From: Durusdinium trenchii
Taxonomy: Eukaryota; Sar; Dinophyceae; Suessiales; Symbiodiniaceae
DNA: 64,000 bases
Assembly (NCBI GenBank): GCA_963970005.1
Contig: CAXAMN010000002.1
Coordinates: forward strand, 1,336,200-1,400,199
Direction of reading: 5' to 3'
Shown here: positions 10,310-20,661 of the stretch, one piece after another
Layout of the letters: every line of letters starts with the position of its first letter
Numbering within the stretch: position 1 is the stretch's first letter
The notes under the pieces: generated by a model
Database searches by the model: none
The model's input: only the letters and a program-made list of their open reading frames with translations
Told to the model about the DNA's origin: nothing
Made by a program: the position numbers and the translations under genes

Positions 10310-11370
10310 AAGATTTTGTGTGTAGCTCAACTAGGAGACCTCCCAGGTCACAGCCCCCTCAAAGCAGTCCTGGAAGGACATAAACCAAAACCGATTGGAT
10401 GGGGATCATCCTATTAGATCCTATTAGTACAGGCCCATCATGTTCACTAGTTTCACTAGTTTGTTTCATTTGTTCAATCCTTTTGCTTCCTCTTGCGTTG
10501 TGCAAGAGCTATCCACAAATATTGCTCCCATGATTTGAGACTTTGGTTTTTGAGAAAAATTTGACGATCGTTGAAGCACTTCAGTCTAAAAGTGATTCTG
10601 CTGGAAGCTGTGAGCCTCATGTCTGAAAACCTCAATCAGGCGAGCCTTCTTTAGACAGTGCGTCGCCGTTGGAGCTTCTCTTCCATTTGGCTTCAGATAA
10701 GAATCAGAATCAAATGCTTGGTGATTCACGACCAATGAGAAGATGAACTTCTGTCCTCGGAACTGCTTTCAGGTGTCCGCAACATAGAATCCAAAGACTC
10801 CAGATTGACGTTCCCAACAGGTAAATCGGATGGAACACATGGGTTAGACGAACCCAGCATGTTTTTCAACAATGGATGTCCAATGGATTGCATGATTTGA
10901 AGCTACATTAACATTAGCCTCCTCAATTTATGCCCCAACAGACACATCATTCCTGATGTTCCTTGAGTCATGGCGCCAACAGCAGGGGGGCAACTGGGTG
11001 GCAGGACAAATGGTGGCACCAACAGGGACGTCTCAGAAATGAACAGCATGAACACCCTGTTTTCCTACTTAATCACTAGTACTACTATATACTGTTATCA
11101 CTTATCACTGGCATCCTGGAACAGAGAGACCACCATACCTAAATTTAAATGGCAGGACCAGACAAAGACCGGGGCAGGACTTCAAGTGTGACCAAAACCG
11201 AAACCTACTGTATGGCGTCAGAACTGTAGGTTTGGAACATTATCATTATATATAGCGCGTATTCATGCGTATTCTTAATTTGTTTTATCAAACAATATAC
11301 ACTAATAATAACATTATATCGTACAGTTACATGATAGGCCAGTGGTTTCATTCGGAGGGGCGGTTCAGGT
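10310..11370. other. no gene supported
   Basis: Long AT-richer stretch with no convincing exon. A short + frame at 10970-11191 is Gly/Thr-rich and unconvincing. Confidence 0.5.
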
Positions 11371-11372
11371 AC

Positions 11373-12083
11373 TCAGGCGGCTTCTGGGTGAAACACCTTT
11401 TTCTCACCCTTTGCCAAGCTCGACCTCAACCCAGCCAGCCAAGCTCGACCGAGACTTCCTGACCAATCCGTGCGGAGCTGGTGAGAAATCACCCGACCGA
11501 GTGGCCGGTGTCGCGTGAGGGACGAGTCGACCGAGTTGGTCGTCAGGTTGGCATGCCCTTCATGAGGGGCGCTTTGGAGAGGAGCGTTGGAGTTCCGAGC
11601 TGCTCCCAGCGCTGGAACGGGTCCGGGGGATCCCAGAGCGAACGAACGCGAACTGGATTGGCCGGGGCCTGGTGGGTTTTGGGGAGAGAGAACGAAGTCT
11701 TTCGGTGTTTCGGTGGAAGAGATGCTGAGAACACCACAAAGATGTTGTTTCTTTTGGTACTTGTTGTTCGTTCTTTTTCCATGTATGTTTGGGCTCCGAT
11801 CCCTGGTTTTGCTTAACATGGGAACATGTCCTATAGTGTTTCCCAGTTCCTGGACAAATCTAAAGATCAGTTCAACGTGTAACACGCTGACCCAGCTGTC
11901 GAATCGCTCGGTGCAGTTGAATAGCGACCCGCTTTGGAGCGCTCCATGGGTTTTGGGGGTGAAGACACATGGTGAAGTGCCTCCACACTCCATGGTGAAA
12001 GGATCCCCAGACACTCCATGGGATTGGAATAGATTGGAGTACTGACCTACATTGACTCTTAAAACATCTTTAAACCACCCCAA
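11373..12083 (-). CDS. long open frame, unknown
   Basis: 236 codons are open on minus. The right half (11373-11800) is GC-rich and Ser/Pro/Gly-rich. The + strand is also open in two frames over this block, and the word AAGCTCGACC is repeated at 11417 and 11442. Length is the only real argument, so it may be one exon or chance. Confidence 0.25.
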   Translation of the reverse strand: MGWFKDVLRVNVGQYSNLFQSHGVSGDPFTMECGGTSPCVFTPKTHGALQSGSLFNCTERFDSWVSVLHVELIFRFVQELGNTIGHVPMLSKTRDRSPNIHGKRTNNKYQKKQHLCGVLSISSTETPKDFVLSPQNPPGPGQSSSRSFALGSPGPVPALGAARNSNAPLQSAPHEGHANLTTNSVDSSLTRHRPLGRVISHQLRTDWSGSLGRAWLAGLRSSLAKGEKKVFHPEAA

Positions 12084-12460
12084 TTACTGTATATAGTATG
12101 CAGCTAGTCCATTTCATGCATGGATTGTTTGGGCATGGATTTTGCACCCGCGGTCGGTTTTCCAAACCTCCAGCCATCCCGAATCCCTGCAGGACTCAGG
12201 GTCGAACCGTCGGATTCAACAACGGTTCTTCGGTAGTTCGAGATTCAAGTGGGAGATGTGTTTTGCCTTTGTTTGACGGTGTCGAGGACATGTTCTAGGA
12301 CATGTTTTGTTTCGTTCCTGTCTCTGATGTCGCAGGGCACTGATTGGCTGCAAATGGCTGCAAAGTCCAAGTTCTATCAGGTTCTTGGTGAACCACTGCA
12401 TTTTTGGTGGTCTTGGTATGTTTTGTGGCATCAACGGAGCCCACAAATGATGTTTTGCAG

Positions 12461-12522
12461 ATGGAAAGCAGCTTGGCAGCGCAGCATGACGCACCTTTGG
12501 TCTGCAGATCCAGTCATGCAAG
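12461..12522 (+). CDS. possible small exon
   Basis: Good acceptor TGTTTTGCAG|ATGG and donor GCAAG|GTGGAA enclose 62 bases reading MESSLAAQHDAPLVCRSSHA in frame. It is small, so it could be chance. Confidence 0.3.
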
Positions 12523-12565
12523 GTGGAAAACACTGGCAGCAACACCCCTTAAATTATCATAAATT

Positions 12566-12626
12566 ATCATGGAAGTGGATGGTGGAAAGTGGTACTCCAA
12601 GCAGCCACGTCATCCACTTCCATGAT
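12566..12626. mobile_element. ATCCACTTCCATGAT foldback element, copy 3
   Basis: The clearest copy: ATCATGGAAGTGGAT at 12566-12580 is a perfect 15-base inverted match to ATCCACTTCCATGAT at 12612-12626, with 31 bases between. The left flank carries AAATTATCAT twice. The inner right sequence CCAAG-AGCCACG is shared with copy 4. Confidence 0.85.
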
Positions 12627-12679
12627 TATTTCAGGGCGTGTAGATGATTGCCACATATTGCCACAACAAAACGAACAGT

Positions 12680-12888
12680 TCACTCTGACACATAGCTGCA
12701 TGTTTTATCGACATCAGCTTCATCCTTGCGCAAACTGGCATGGATGATTAATGACTCGATGACTTTAGACGACTCGCGGGCCAAAAACCATCGGCCCATT
12801 TTTTCATCAGTCCAGTCAGTAGAAAGACCGTTTTCCAAGGTGTTATGCTCTCGATACCATGTCCAAGCTAACTTAATCTGGGGTCGGA
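12680..12888 (-). CDS. probable terminal exon, unknown
   Basis: Acceptor GCTCTTTTCAAG|TCCGAC with a good pyrimidine tract. Sixty-nine codons run to TGA at 12680. The sequence is Trp- and charge-rich (AWTWYREHNTLENGL, then WTDEKMGRWFLARESSK) with a soluble, helical look. No family is recognised. Confidence 0.5.
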
Positions 12889-13284
12889 CTTGAAAAGAGC
12901 AGGATTTCACAAATTAAAACAAGTTCCTCTCAAGAAGACATAGGCGGCCCTGAGGGTGAGGGCACCAGCGTCCAATCTGGCAGGTGTTCTTTGCAACGCT
13001 TGGGCTATCTGGGTTTGTGATCATGTCTCCTCGCTCGCTTTCTTTACCACCCCTCCTCACCTTCAAAGTTTTGGGGAGGTATGACTGACATATACATACA
13101 TATACTGACATAGTGTTTATCCTACCCAGCATGTTTCCACCGTTTCACCACCGCTGCACCTTCATTCCTCGCTTGATCAATGGGCTTGAAGGAAGGGCCA
13201 TGATGGGCCGAGGACAGCGAGCACCTCTGCTTCTTGAACCCCTTTCTGCCTGCAGATGAACAAGAAGTCATCTCTCGAGACTAC

Positions 13285-13511
13285 AGTGAGGTGCTGAGAT
13301 GCGGTGCTCAATCCAGCCGGCTGGCACATGTGACATGTGTTTTTTTTGTTCTTTCTCGGTTCCAAACCACATGATTTCATGGAGTTCCCCTTGTATTTGG
13401 CGCCAACAAAGAAATGTCAACCCCACGTGAGCCTGCACATCCCCACACTCACACCCTCCCACGATCCCTTGCGAAGCGACCGGCGCGGGCACCAGTTTTG
13501 TGTGGGGCATC
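13285..13511 (-). CDS. possible exon, Cys/Trp-rich
   Basis: AG|G acceptor at 13512 (TACAAG|GATGCC), then a frame with GGCECGDVQAHVGLTFLCW and a later HVPAGWIEH. The donor CACT|GTAGTC at 13284 is weak. A second minus segment at 13177-13249, reading EAEVLAVLGPSWPFLQAH to a stop, lies 35 bases beyond, but the phases do not join. Confidence 0.33.
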
Positions 13512-13826
13512 CTTGTACTATTCAGAAAACTGGACTATTAAGAGACAAGATGGTAAGACTTTGACTGTACAAAAGCCGGACAGATTTGCTGCCACTCTTT
13601 TTCTTCCACGAAGGGGCTGACCCTCCCACTTCACTCCTGTTGCCTCCCACTCCAAGGATCTTGGATGATCCCTCGGATCCATCGATCCATAAAGATCCAT
13701 ATCGATCCATTGGAAGGGATCATCTCGGTTTGTTGATTTGTTATCCGACCGACTGGTGGGGGCAAAGTTGGTGTTTCAATGTATTCATGTTCCTACTGTG
13801 TAGTTGCAACATGTTGCAACTCCGAG

Positions 13827-13986
13827 CTAGTCGATGGAGGCATGCGATTTGCTTCGCGGCTTTTCTGTAGTGGATTCCAGGCCGTGTGATTCCAGGCTGG
13901 GGAGAACTGTTTCATCAATACTTTTCGTGGTGTCCTGAGTCCTGTTCACGTTTTCTTGGCCTCCTTCTACACCAATCTCAGGGCTC
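13827..13986 (-). CDS. probable terminal exon, hydrophilic tail
   Basis: Strong acceptor GGTCTTTTTCAAG|GAGCCC on minus. The frame is hydrophilic, Glu/Ser/Thr-rich (SPEIGVEGGQENVNRTQD onward) and stops at 13827. CTGGAATC occurs twice, 15 bases apart, inside it. It looks like the disordered C-terminal end of a larger protein, with upstream exons not settled. Confidence 0.5.
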
Positions 13987-14039
13987 CTTGAAAAAGACCA
14001 ACACATCATAGCATCAATTCCTCATGCAGTGGTATCTTC

Positions 14040-14420
14040 ACCTCCTATTCTCCTCTCCTCCTCCCGTCTGGCGTCGATCTCGCTGAAACCAAGACCTTGA
14101 AGTGACCTGCATCCCTGGTGCCTTCCACTTCGAACTCCCCAGCGATGTGCCGCGAAGGCGCCTGGCCGATTCCGACGGTCGATGTTTGGGGATGGAGCTG
14201 CCGAGCCAAGCGGAGATAGCTGTGAGAACGGTGTCCAGAAGTGCGTGCACTTGTAGTCTCCCCGTGCGTGCAATTGTCAAACGTGATGACCTGAAGCTGG
14301 GTACGTTTGTAGTTGTTAGTGCAAATACTTTCCCTAAGACATCAAAGCTGCCAAAGCTATCGTCCCAGCGCCGTGTTAAAAATTGGACTGAAGTCTTGGC
14401 CATACCCCCTGTAAAAGCAA
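14040..14420 (-). CDS. possible coding block, frame unresolved
   Basis: GC-rich block with protein-like reading in two minus frames and in one + frame. The + frame 14089-14299 ends at a strong donor CTGG|GTACGT. No reading is clearly best. A (CA)n run lies at 14422-14440. Confidence 0.25.
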
Positions 14421-14630
14421 CGCACACGCACACACACAAAGCCACCAAATTGCTCAGACCAAGTTGCTCAAAGCAGGCAGCTCCACTGGAGGGTTTTTAT
14501 TGGATGTTGTTCTGGCGCAGCAAAGCAGTCAACTAGTTACAACATGGAATGGTAAGACTATTTTACACAACAACACGGACAAACTAAACGCCAAGCAAGC
14601 ACAAATAAATAATAACAACAACTAGTACGA

Positions 14631-14873
14631 CTACTCCTGCTACTCCTGCTACTCCTGCTACTACTACAACTACTCCTGCTACTACTACTACTACTCCTCC
14701 TACTCCTCCTACTCCTACTCCTACTACTCTACTACTATAATACTACTACTATACTACGCTATAATACTACTACTACTACTGCTACTACTGCTGCTACTGC
14801 TACTGCTACTGCTACTACTACTTCTACTACTCCTACTCCTATCACTCCTGCAGCAGTAGCAGCAGCAGGAGCA

Positions 14874-14904
<31 letters not shown>

Positions 14905-14948
14905 GCTTCTACTTCTACCTTCACCAGTACCACTCCTACTACTACTCC
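14631..14948. repeat. compound trinucleotide microsatellite (TAC/CTG/TCC)
   Basis: About 300 bases of ACT, CTG, TCC and GCA triplets with frequent switching, including (CTG)8 near 14875-14900. Frames across it encode only homopolymeric Ser, Tyr or Cys runs. Confidence 0.95.
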
Positions 14949-14999
14949 TACATGTCCGATAACTATTGTTGCAGAGGAACAGGAACCATTGTTGCTTAA

Positions 15000-15209
15000 A
15001 TCAATGCGTCGGGAAACGCTTCGTTTTTGTCCCGTCAGAGGTTCCCCATTGTGGACGCCAGCGATGAACGGCACTTATTCGTCCATCTGTATCGCCGGGG
15101 CTCCCGAACTGGACAATGTGGGGTGGGCCATTTGGTACATTTTCCAAGGGCCATTTGATGATGGGAGCGTAAGACTTGTCCAGGAGATTGCAGAAGGACA
15201 TTTGCAGGT
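15000..15209 (+). CDS. possible exon, unknown
   Basis: The frame reads NGTYSSICIAGAPELDNVGW, then IFQGPFDDGSVRLVQEIAEG, and ends at CAG|GTTTGA. No good acceptor was fixed; CCGTCAG at about 15041 is possible. The minus strand is also open. Confidence 0.35.
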
Positions 15210-16160
15210 TTGATCTTGAAATATCTTGAACTCTTAAACAACATTCAAAATTATTTGTTCCTTTCATGGTTCGCGGTGTTTTCGGGGTAGGTTGAACCCT
15301 TGATTCACAGGCCTATGTTAGCATCCTGAAAAGGTCAGCCAAAAATGGCGAGATGAATCATGGAGATCGAAGATGGTGGATTCTTTTTGTTCAATGAAAG
15401 CAATGGAAACCGTTCAGTTGCCCCAGTTGTATTTTCAGGGACAACTCTTTGGCTCAGTGAGTCTTTTTGTGAAGCAGGCAGACCTTTTCACTAGGTTTTG
15501 GCAGGTGCCCTAAGCCTATGCAGGGCCGGGCTAATTCTATAGTTCCGTTGATGTCCGACCATATCAATTTACTGGGATGTGGTTCAGTGGTTCTTCTACT
15601 CCTGTGTGGTCGCACGAGTTCCCCCCCCCACAGTTGAGCCTCCCACACCCTGAAGAAGGCATCAGTTTGCTAAGTTTGCTGCAGTCATGCGCAAAACAGT
15701 TGCAAGGAAGTGTAGTAGCAGTAGTGTTGATAAAGGTGGTTCGATGCTGCTTAAACAAGCCAAACCGTGCTGTGGACCGTAGCCAGCTGCTTGCTGGTTT
15801 GACAAAGCATGTTACTTTGCGCAGCTGCACTTCCTTGGTGATAGATCGCGGAGGCACAGCCTAGCACAGCCTGTTGAGAGCTTGAAAGACTTGCTTGAAT
15901 GCTTCCCTACGGATGAAAGACCTCATTTTACTGGAGTTGGTCATAAAAAAGAACACTGCTGTGCTAGGTTTTGCGTCAGACAGGACCTGTAGGGAGTTGG
16001 TTATTTCGATTTCGGGATCGTCGGTTCACATGGGATCTCTGTCGACCGAGGTGAGGAGCGGCATGAGGCGCGGCTTCCTTCCCGGGGGCGGCTTCTCTCC
16101 CGGAGCGATCGACGAAGTGGATGGAACATCGGTATGGAATGTGTCAATTATGCCGTTCGT

Positions 16161-16199
16161 AGCGATGGCCTCCAACCTAGTAGCAATGGCCTCCGCCCA
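16161..16199 (+). repeat. AMASNL-type 21-base repeat, two units
   Basis: Two units, AGCGATGGCCTCCAACCTAGT and AGCAATGGCCTCCGCCCAT. The + frame reads VAMASNLVAMAS. Same family as 6299-6424. Confidence 0.8.
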
Positions 16200-17078
16200 T
16201 GTATCAGAATAAGGAGACCATGGGAGACCCCCAGACCGGAGACTGAAGAGACCTTATTTGGAAGAGCAACAATTTTCACGACCAAAGCCGTTTCGGCAGG
16301 TTTTCGTTGCAGGGTCACTAGGACACATAGGCGTCACCTAATAATTAGTAATATGATGTAAAATGTCGTAATATAGTTGCTCAAACTCCAAAGTGCTTTG
16401 TGCGACATCGGGAACAGTTCCTTTGACCATTCATGGTATCACTGATCAACATGAAGTCCGAGACCAACCCCAGACGGGATTCTCCATGTAGTATGGCCAG
16501 ACGGCGTGAAAGGGACCCAGCTCGGTTGAAGCACTGGCAACGCTCCATGGTGTTGTGAGTAAAAATCGGAGGCGATTGGCCCCGAGACCCCATCGAAACT
16601 GGTCGACCGGAGGGTTCTACATGGTTCTACCATCCTGAAAGATCGACGATGCATACTGTAGGTCTTTGGTGGTTCATGGTGAGATTAGATCACGTGTGTG
16701 TGTCCCAGACACGCCATGTATTCTTTTTGCCTTACCCCAGCAATCGCCCCGATGTAGGAACAGTTTTCATACGCACATGGACATGGAGCTCTTTTCTGTC
16801 CATGCCACAGAAAATCAATGACAATCACAAAGAGTTGCTGGAGCCAACGAACTGGCAGTTCTGCTGCTGTGACGTTCTACTACAAGAGAACGACAACTCA
16901 AAAGCCTTACCTGCAAATGAGAAACAAAAGAGTTAGACTGATAGACTTATTCAACGCACGTATATGTGACGATCCACCAGGAAAGTCATTTGCTGGGAAC
17001 AACACATCCACCTATGTCCTTCCAGAACCGGCAAAATCGAAGCCTGGAAGCTTGGCTCTCCCCATTTCTGCGGGCCAG

Positions 17079-17276
17079 TTGGAGCTCCGGGGTCCGGGTG
17101 AAGAGCTGGCACCCTTCACATTGGCTGAGGCAGGACAATTTTATGACCGTTTTGTGGTCGGATGGGAACGGTTTTTCAGGAGTGATTTGCTGCCTCTGAC
17201 CCTACGTATCAGACTTTTCAGGAAAGACTTTCAGTTCCAATGTTTGGATTTGGGTGGAGACACTTATGATCTCTAA
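17079..17276 (+). CDS. possible terminal exon, unknown
   Basis: Acceptor ATTTCTGCGGGCCAG|TTGGAG, then 65 codons to TAA. The sequence is protein-like: ELAPFTLAEAGQFYDRFVVG followed by an Arg/Phe-rich segment and an acidic end. The same frame is open further upstream to 16818. Confidence 0.38.
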   Translation: MELRGPGEELAPFTLAEAGQFYDRFVVGWERFFRSDLLPLTLRIRLFRKDFQFQCLDLGGDTYDL

Positions 17277-17493
17277 ACCCTGAAAAAGGCAAGAAACACG
17301 ACAAGTGCAGCCCAGACTCACCTGGACCCTTCTTTCAAGACCACAACCTGTATCCTGGAACCTGGGCTGAGCTCAAGGCGTCAGATTCAGAAGTATATAG
17401 GTCAACCGAAAGTAACACCGACACCAGGGATCGTTTTGTGCACCTGTCCAAAAAACATATATATGGGAAGAGCAACCAGGGCACCCGTTCACC

Positions 17494-18171
17494 TTAAACA
17501 TCCTCAAACCTTGTCTTCACTTTGTTCTCATGTGATTTTGTAAAGCCGAAGACAGATAAGACGGCCACTTCGTCATCCTGGGGTTCACTGATTTGCCACT
17601 TTTTCCCAGACAAGAGCTCGATTCGATTCGCAGGGCTCTTCGCTGGTGGTGGCTTCAGCCTTGCAGGTGGAGGTGAAATCTGCACGGCGTTGGGCGGGGG
17701 CGAACGCACCGGAACACGGCGGAAGTGGTGAGAATTGGCATCCAGGACAAGTGGATCACCTTTGGGGGACACTTCATGACACATCACTAAACTAAGAGGT
17801 GAATCGTTCGAAAAACATCCTGAAAAGCATTTGGACATTCTCCGGACATTCTCCCACCCTGGAGTGAAGTCGGACCCATCCTGCTCGTTTTCACCGGGGC
17901 AAATCCGCAACGCCGTAGGAAGGCGACAGTGTCCTGGACGCCTGTGCGACCGGGGTGACCTCGCAGCTGGGTGAAGATGGTGCAGTGACGTCGGTGGAGG
18001 TGGGATGTGGTGGGCAGAAACTGCCACATCATGCCACTTCCAGGATGGGCCACTTCCAGGATGTGGTGGGATGTGGTGGGCCACTTCCAGGATGGGGGCA
18101 GTAAATTGGCTACCTTTTTGGGGTGTGATGGTATTGTGATGGCTTTCCCAAAAAGGGTCCAGGGCCTGCAA
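17494..18171 (-). CDS. long open frame, Pro-rich C-terminal half
   Basis: 225 codons are open on minus. The last 90 residues are proline-rich and basic, then mixed (VRSPPPNAVQISPPPARLKP, later DDEVAVLSVFGFTKSHENK), as in a disordered C-terminal tail. The first part overlaps the tandem at 18038-18096 and a His/Pro-rich stretch and is doubtful. No domain is recognised. Confidence 0.38.
   Translation of the reverse strand: MQALDPFWESHHNTITPQKGSQFTAPILEVAHHIPPHPGSGPSWKWHDVAVSAHHIPPPPTSLHHLHPAARSPRSHRRPGHCRLPTALRICPGENEQDGSDFTPGWENVRRMSKCFSGCFSNDSPLSLVMCHEVSPKGDPLVLDANSHHFRRVPVRSPPPNAVQISPPPARLKPPPAKSPANRIELLSGKKWQISEPQDDEVAVLSVFGFTKSHENKVKTRFEDV
18038..18096 (+). repeat. GCCACTTCCAGGATG tandem, three units
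   Basis: GCCACTTCCAGGATG occurs at about 18038, 18050 and 18080, with GTGGTGGGAT repeated between the last two. Confidence 0.8.
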
Positions 18172-18221
18172 TCGGAGAAACTTTTCCTCAGGGAAGACCA
18201 GAAAGAGAGTTTATAATCCTT

Positions 18222-18503
18222 CTATACCATAGTAGTACAAAAGTGCGGGCCCCTCCCCACAGAAAATACTCGACATTTCATGACATTTCCATAGGTGCCA
18301 GCGGCAGAAAGGATCCAGGATAGCGTTTTTGAGTGAGACATCCTGTCAGTCTTGGCATCTTGGTGCCACCTCGAGTCGTTGATCAAGGTTCCAGGCACAG
18401 ATAGGAGGAGCAACTTCCTTAAGAAAGCCAGAAGAACCATCAGCCCAAACATGGTGGGATTGGGAAAGGGATCGTTGTTTGGCAGACAGGCACACCCGGA
18501 CAT
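18222..18503 (-). CDS. possible membrane-protein exon
   Basis: The minus frame carries a likely membrane helix (TMFGLMVLLAFLRKLLLLSV). The + strand at 18352-18564 is also open, and no splice pair was fixed. Confidence 0.22.
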   Translation of the reverse strand: MSGCACLPNNDPFPNPTMFGLMVLLAFLRKLLLLSVPGTLINDSRWHQDAKTDRMSHSKTLSWILSAAGTYGNVMKCRVFSVGRGPHFCTTMV

Positions 18504-18840
18504 GTGGCGGAGCCAGTGTCAGAGTGGTTCCATTCATCCATGGGAATCAACAATCAACCCATGACAGCGTGTTAAACGATACTTGAAGGGTAAATGATGC
18601 ACCCAGTTGTCCAATTCAGCTGCGATGCAACTGGGTTACTGGGCCTGAACAAAAACAGTCTGGAACCACCGAGCAGCTTGGACCAGCGGCCGAGGCTGGT
18701 CCTGGCCGGTGCCATCTTCCAGCGTTGCCAACGCGGACAAGCATTGCCGAGAGCTCAGTCAAATCTGCTCATGATTGCTCGAACTAGACCACACCAATGC
18801 CAGAGCTTCAGTTGGCTTCGCAACTTTAGAGGAATATAGG

Positions 18841-18864
18841 GGGATCGAAAGATCTTTCGATCCC
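18841..18864. repeat. perfect 24-base palindrome
   Basis: GGGATCGAAAGA is directly followed by its exact complement TCTTTCGATCCC. CGATCTTTCGATCCCTG is then repeated once more, to about 18883. Confidence 0.9.
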
Positions 18865-19283
18865 TGCGATCTTTCGATCCCTGCAGCAACTGCGCAGCCT
18901 AGACTTAACGTGGATGCTGCCACATTGATGAGTTGTTTTTGTTCAGATTTTAGGCGCCCAGACATTGCAGAAAACGGTTCGCTGCAATGTTTTGCAGGCC
19001 CCAGGATTTGCAAGGCCGCCTGGTCTGCAACGAAGCGGGGTGGCTCGGTGGGAGCGCTCGGGCATCGAGAGAACGCAGAGCTGGAGCTGCCCGAAGTGGA
19101 GCTGCCGCTCCGATCACCTGCAGGGCAACTTCTTGTGGGGAGGATTAGGTGGACACTCCACTCAAATGATCCTTGATCCAGAGTGTTCAGGGTCTGCAAT
19201 CTCAAGTGTAGATTGCTCGGATGGTGCAACAGGTGCAAAAAGGTTGACCTCTATGTTTGAGGGAAACTGACGGGGTCAGTTAG

Positions 19284-19640
19284 CTAGCTGCTTCGAGAGT
19301 CATAGCTATGAGGCTTTAAGGTGCATCCAAGCATCCCCCAACCCCAAGGAGTTACTGTATTCCGCAGCCAGGGCCGCAAAACATGGAAGTCATCGTTACC
19401 GACCAGATGACTAATAGATGTTCTGACTATTTTGGCAGAAGAGGAAGACAACAACTTTAAAAAGAAACGCCTGGGCAACTTCAATGCCAGGTCTACCATG
19501 GTCGTCTTGGGTTTGAATCGCTGCAGGCTTCCCACACCTGTGCACGGCATTTGTTGATTTTCTGCATGTACTGAACAACCACCATTTTGTTCAAGAGGGT
19601 TGCGTGTTATCCACGATCCGTCTATGCAGGTACCCCCCAA
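19284..19640 (-). CDS. probable coding exon, unknown
   Basis: 118 codons are open on minus to TAG at 19284. The second half reads KLPRRFFLKLLSSSSAKIVR and then DDFHVLRPWLRNTVTPWGWG, a composition typical of folded protein and faintly familiar from dinoflagellate models, though I cannot name a family. A donor-like GGTCG|GTAACG lies inside. Confidence 0.4.
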   Translation of the reverse strand: MGGTCIDGSWITRNPLEQNGGCSVHAENQQMPCTGVGSLQRFKPKTTMVDLALKLPRRFFLKLLSSSSAKIVRTSISHLVGNDDFHVLRPWLRNTVTPWGWGMLGCTLKPHSYDSRSS

Positions 19641-19930
19641 AAAAAGCAGTAAACGCTTCGAACAGGCTTGTCACGTCGTTCTTCAGTGTGGCCATGTCGG
19701 GTCAACATCTTGGACCAGTTGGCCAGTCTACCTGGAACATCCCAGTCAAGTCTCCCAGTACAGCCCTGACGATTCCTCACAATGAACACTGTGAATGTGG
19801 AGATGTTTCACCATGTTTCACCTATACGGTTCCGATATGTTACGATGATGAATCGGTTTTTGGCCCTCTCCCGTAGGCACCTACTTAATTAAGTCAGGAA
19901 TTGAGGTAGCTAGCTAGTAGGTACAGGACG

Positions 19931-19963
19931 CTACTATACATATGGACGCAGGATAGCTCGCAC
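19931..19963 (+). repeat. dispersed repeat, partner at 29328-29359
   Basis: CTACTAyACATATGGACGC then AGGATAGCTC is shared with 29328-29359 (which lacks AT and has one extra A). About 30 bases match. Confidence 0.75.
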
Positions 19964-20239
19964 TTCTTCGAGGAAGCTCCCCCTTCCTTGAAGAAGCGCT
20001 CGTACTAATGATTTGGTTTCTATATATAGATGTTTAAGGGAACTTAAGGTTTTGACTTCATTCAATGGCCGAATCTCCCATTTCGTTTCCTTTTTAACCT
20101 CTTGGCTGTCAGATGGTGAAAGCGAAAGCCAGCCATTTGCAGCAGACGCTGCTGGGGCCCTGGGGTTCTCAAAGCTCGAGAGCAAACGCATGAAAACCAA
20201 CGGGTCTTCGCAGGTCAAACAATCTATGGCAGAAAACAC
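19934..20239 (-). CDS. possible exon; conflicts with + exon 20113-20213
   Basis: The minus frame is 101 codons and protein-like (SLSPSDSQEVKKETKWEIRP). On +, acceptor GGCTGTCAG|ATGG and donor TCGCAG|GTCAAA enclose 101 bases reading DGESESQPFAADAAGALGFS. Both are plausible and they exclude each other. Confidence 0.3.
   Translation of the reverse strand: MFSAIDCLTCEDPLVFMRLLSSFENPRAPAASAANGWLSLSPSDSQEVKKETKWEIRPLNEVKTLSSLKHLYIETKSLVRALLQGRGSFLEEVRAILRPYV
19963..19996. repeat. 14-base inverted repeat, 6-base loop
   Basis: CTTCTTCGAGGAAG at 19963-19976 pairs with CTTCCTTGAAGAAG at 19983-19996 with one mismatch; the loop is CTCCCC. It could form a hairpin in RNA of either strand, but no T-run follows. 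Confidence 0.7.
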
Positions 20240-20572
20240 CTCTTTCTTTCACAGTGCTGGGGCGTCTAGTAGGGTCCAGAAACTCATGAGAAACACCAAG
20301 AGGATCCGACCATGCCAAAGCTGGTAGTGGGACCAAAGATATTTGCTGGACAAAGATTGAAACGCATTGCCAAAGAATCTTAGTATCTTCTAAGCAGCTC
20401 CTAGATTTCAGTTCTCAGTCGATAGGTGTTCGAACCAAATGGGCATGTTGCTGGCAAACAGGATGATAGGACTTTTTGGCCCTTGGCTTTCAAACTGTAT
20501 GAAGGAGTTCACCTTCTTTCGAGAGCTTTCTCAAGTTCAAAAATAGATTATGTAATAAGTAATACCCTACAG

Positions 20573-20661
20573 GCCCCAAGACCCAATTTAAAAACACTGG
20601 TCCTTTACCTCTTTGAGTAGTGTTTTTGTATGATCAACTCCAGTCAAATGAGGTTAAACTG
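20573..20661 (+). repeat. dispersed repeat, unbroken copy
   Basis: Matches 23410-23468 (TACCTC-TTGAGTAGTGTTTT) and then 23805-23848 (GTCAAATGAGGT-AA-CTGACC). The other copy carries about 335 extra bases between the two halves. Both end at CTGACCTGCAG, an acceptor-like end followed by protein-like sequence. Confidence 0.75.

Noticed and set aside
13250-13284. 35-base intron joining 13285-13511 and 13177-13249
   Set aside because: GT-AG ends are present, but the phases do not match (phase 1 out, phase 2 in).
14754-15074. Poly-Ser frame on minus
   Set aside because: Trinucleotide microsatellite translation only.
15702-15838. Large hairpin CAAGGAAGTG ... CACTTCCTTG as another foldback copy
   Set aside because: Only 10 bases pair and the inner sequence does not match the foldback family; probably coincidence.
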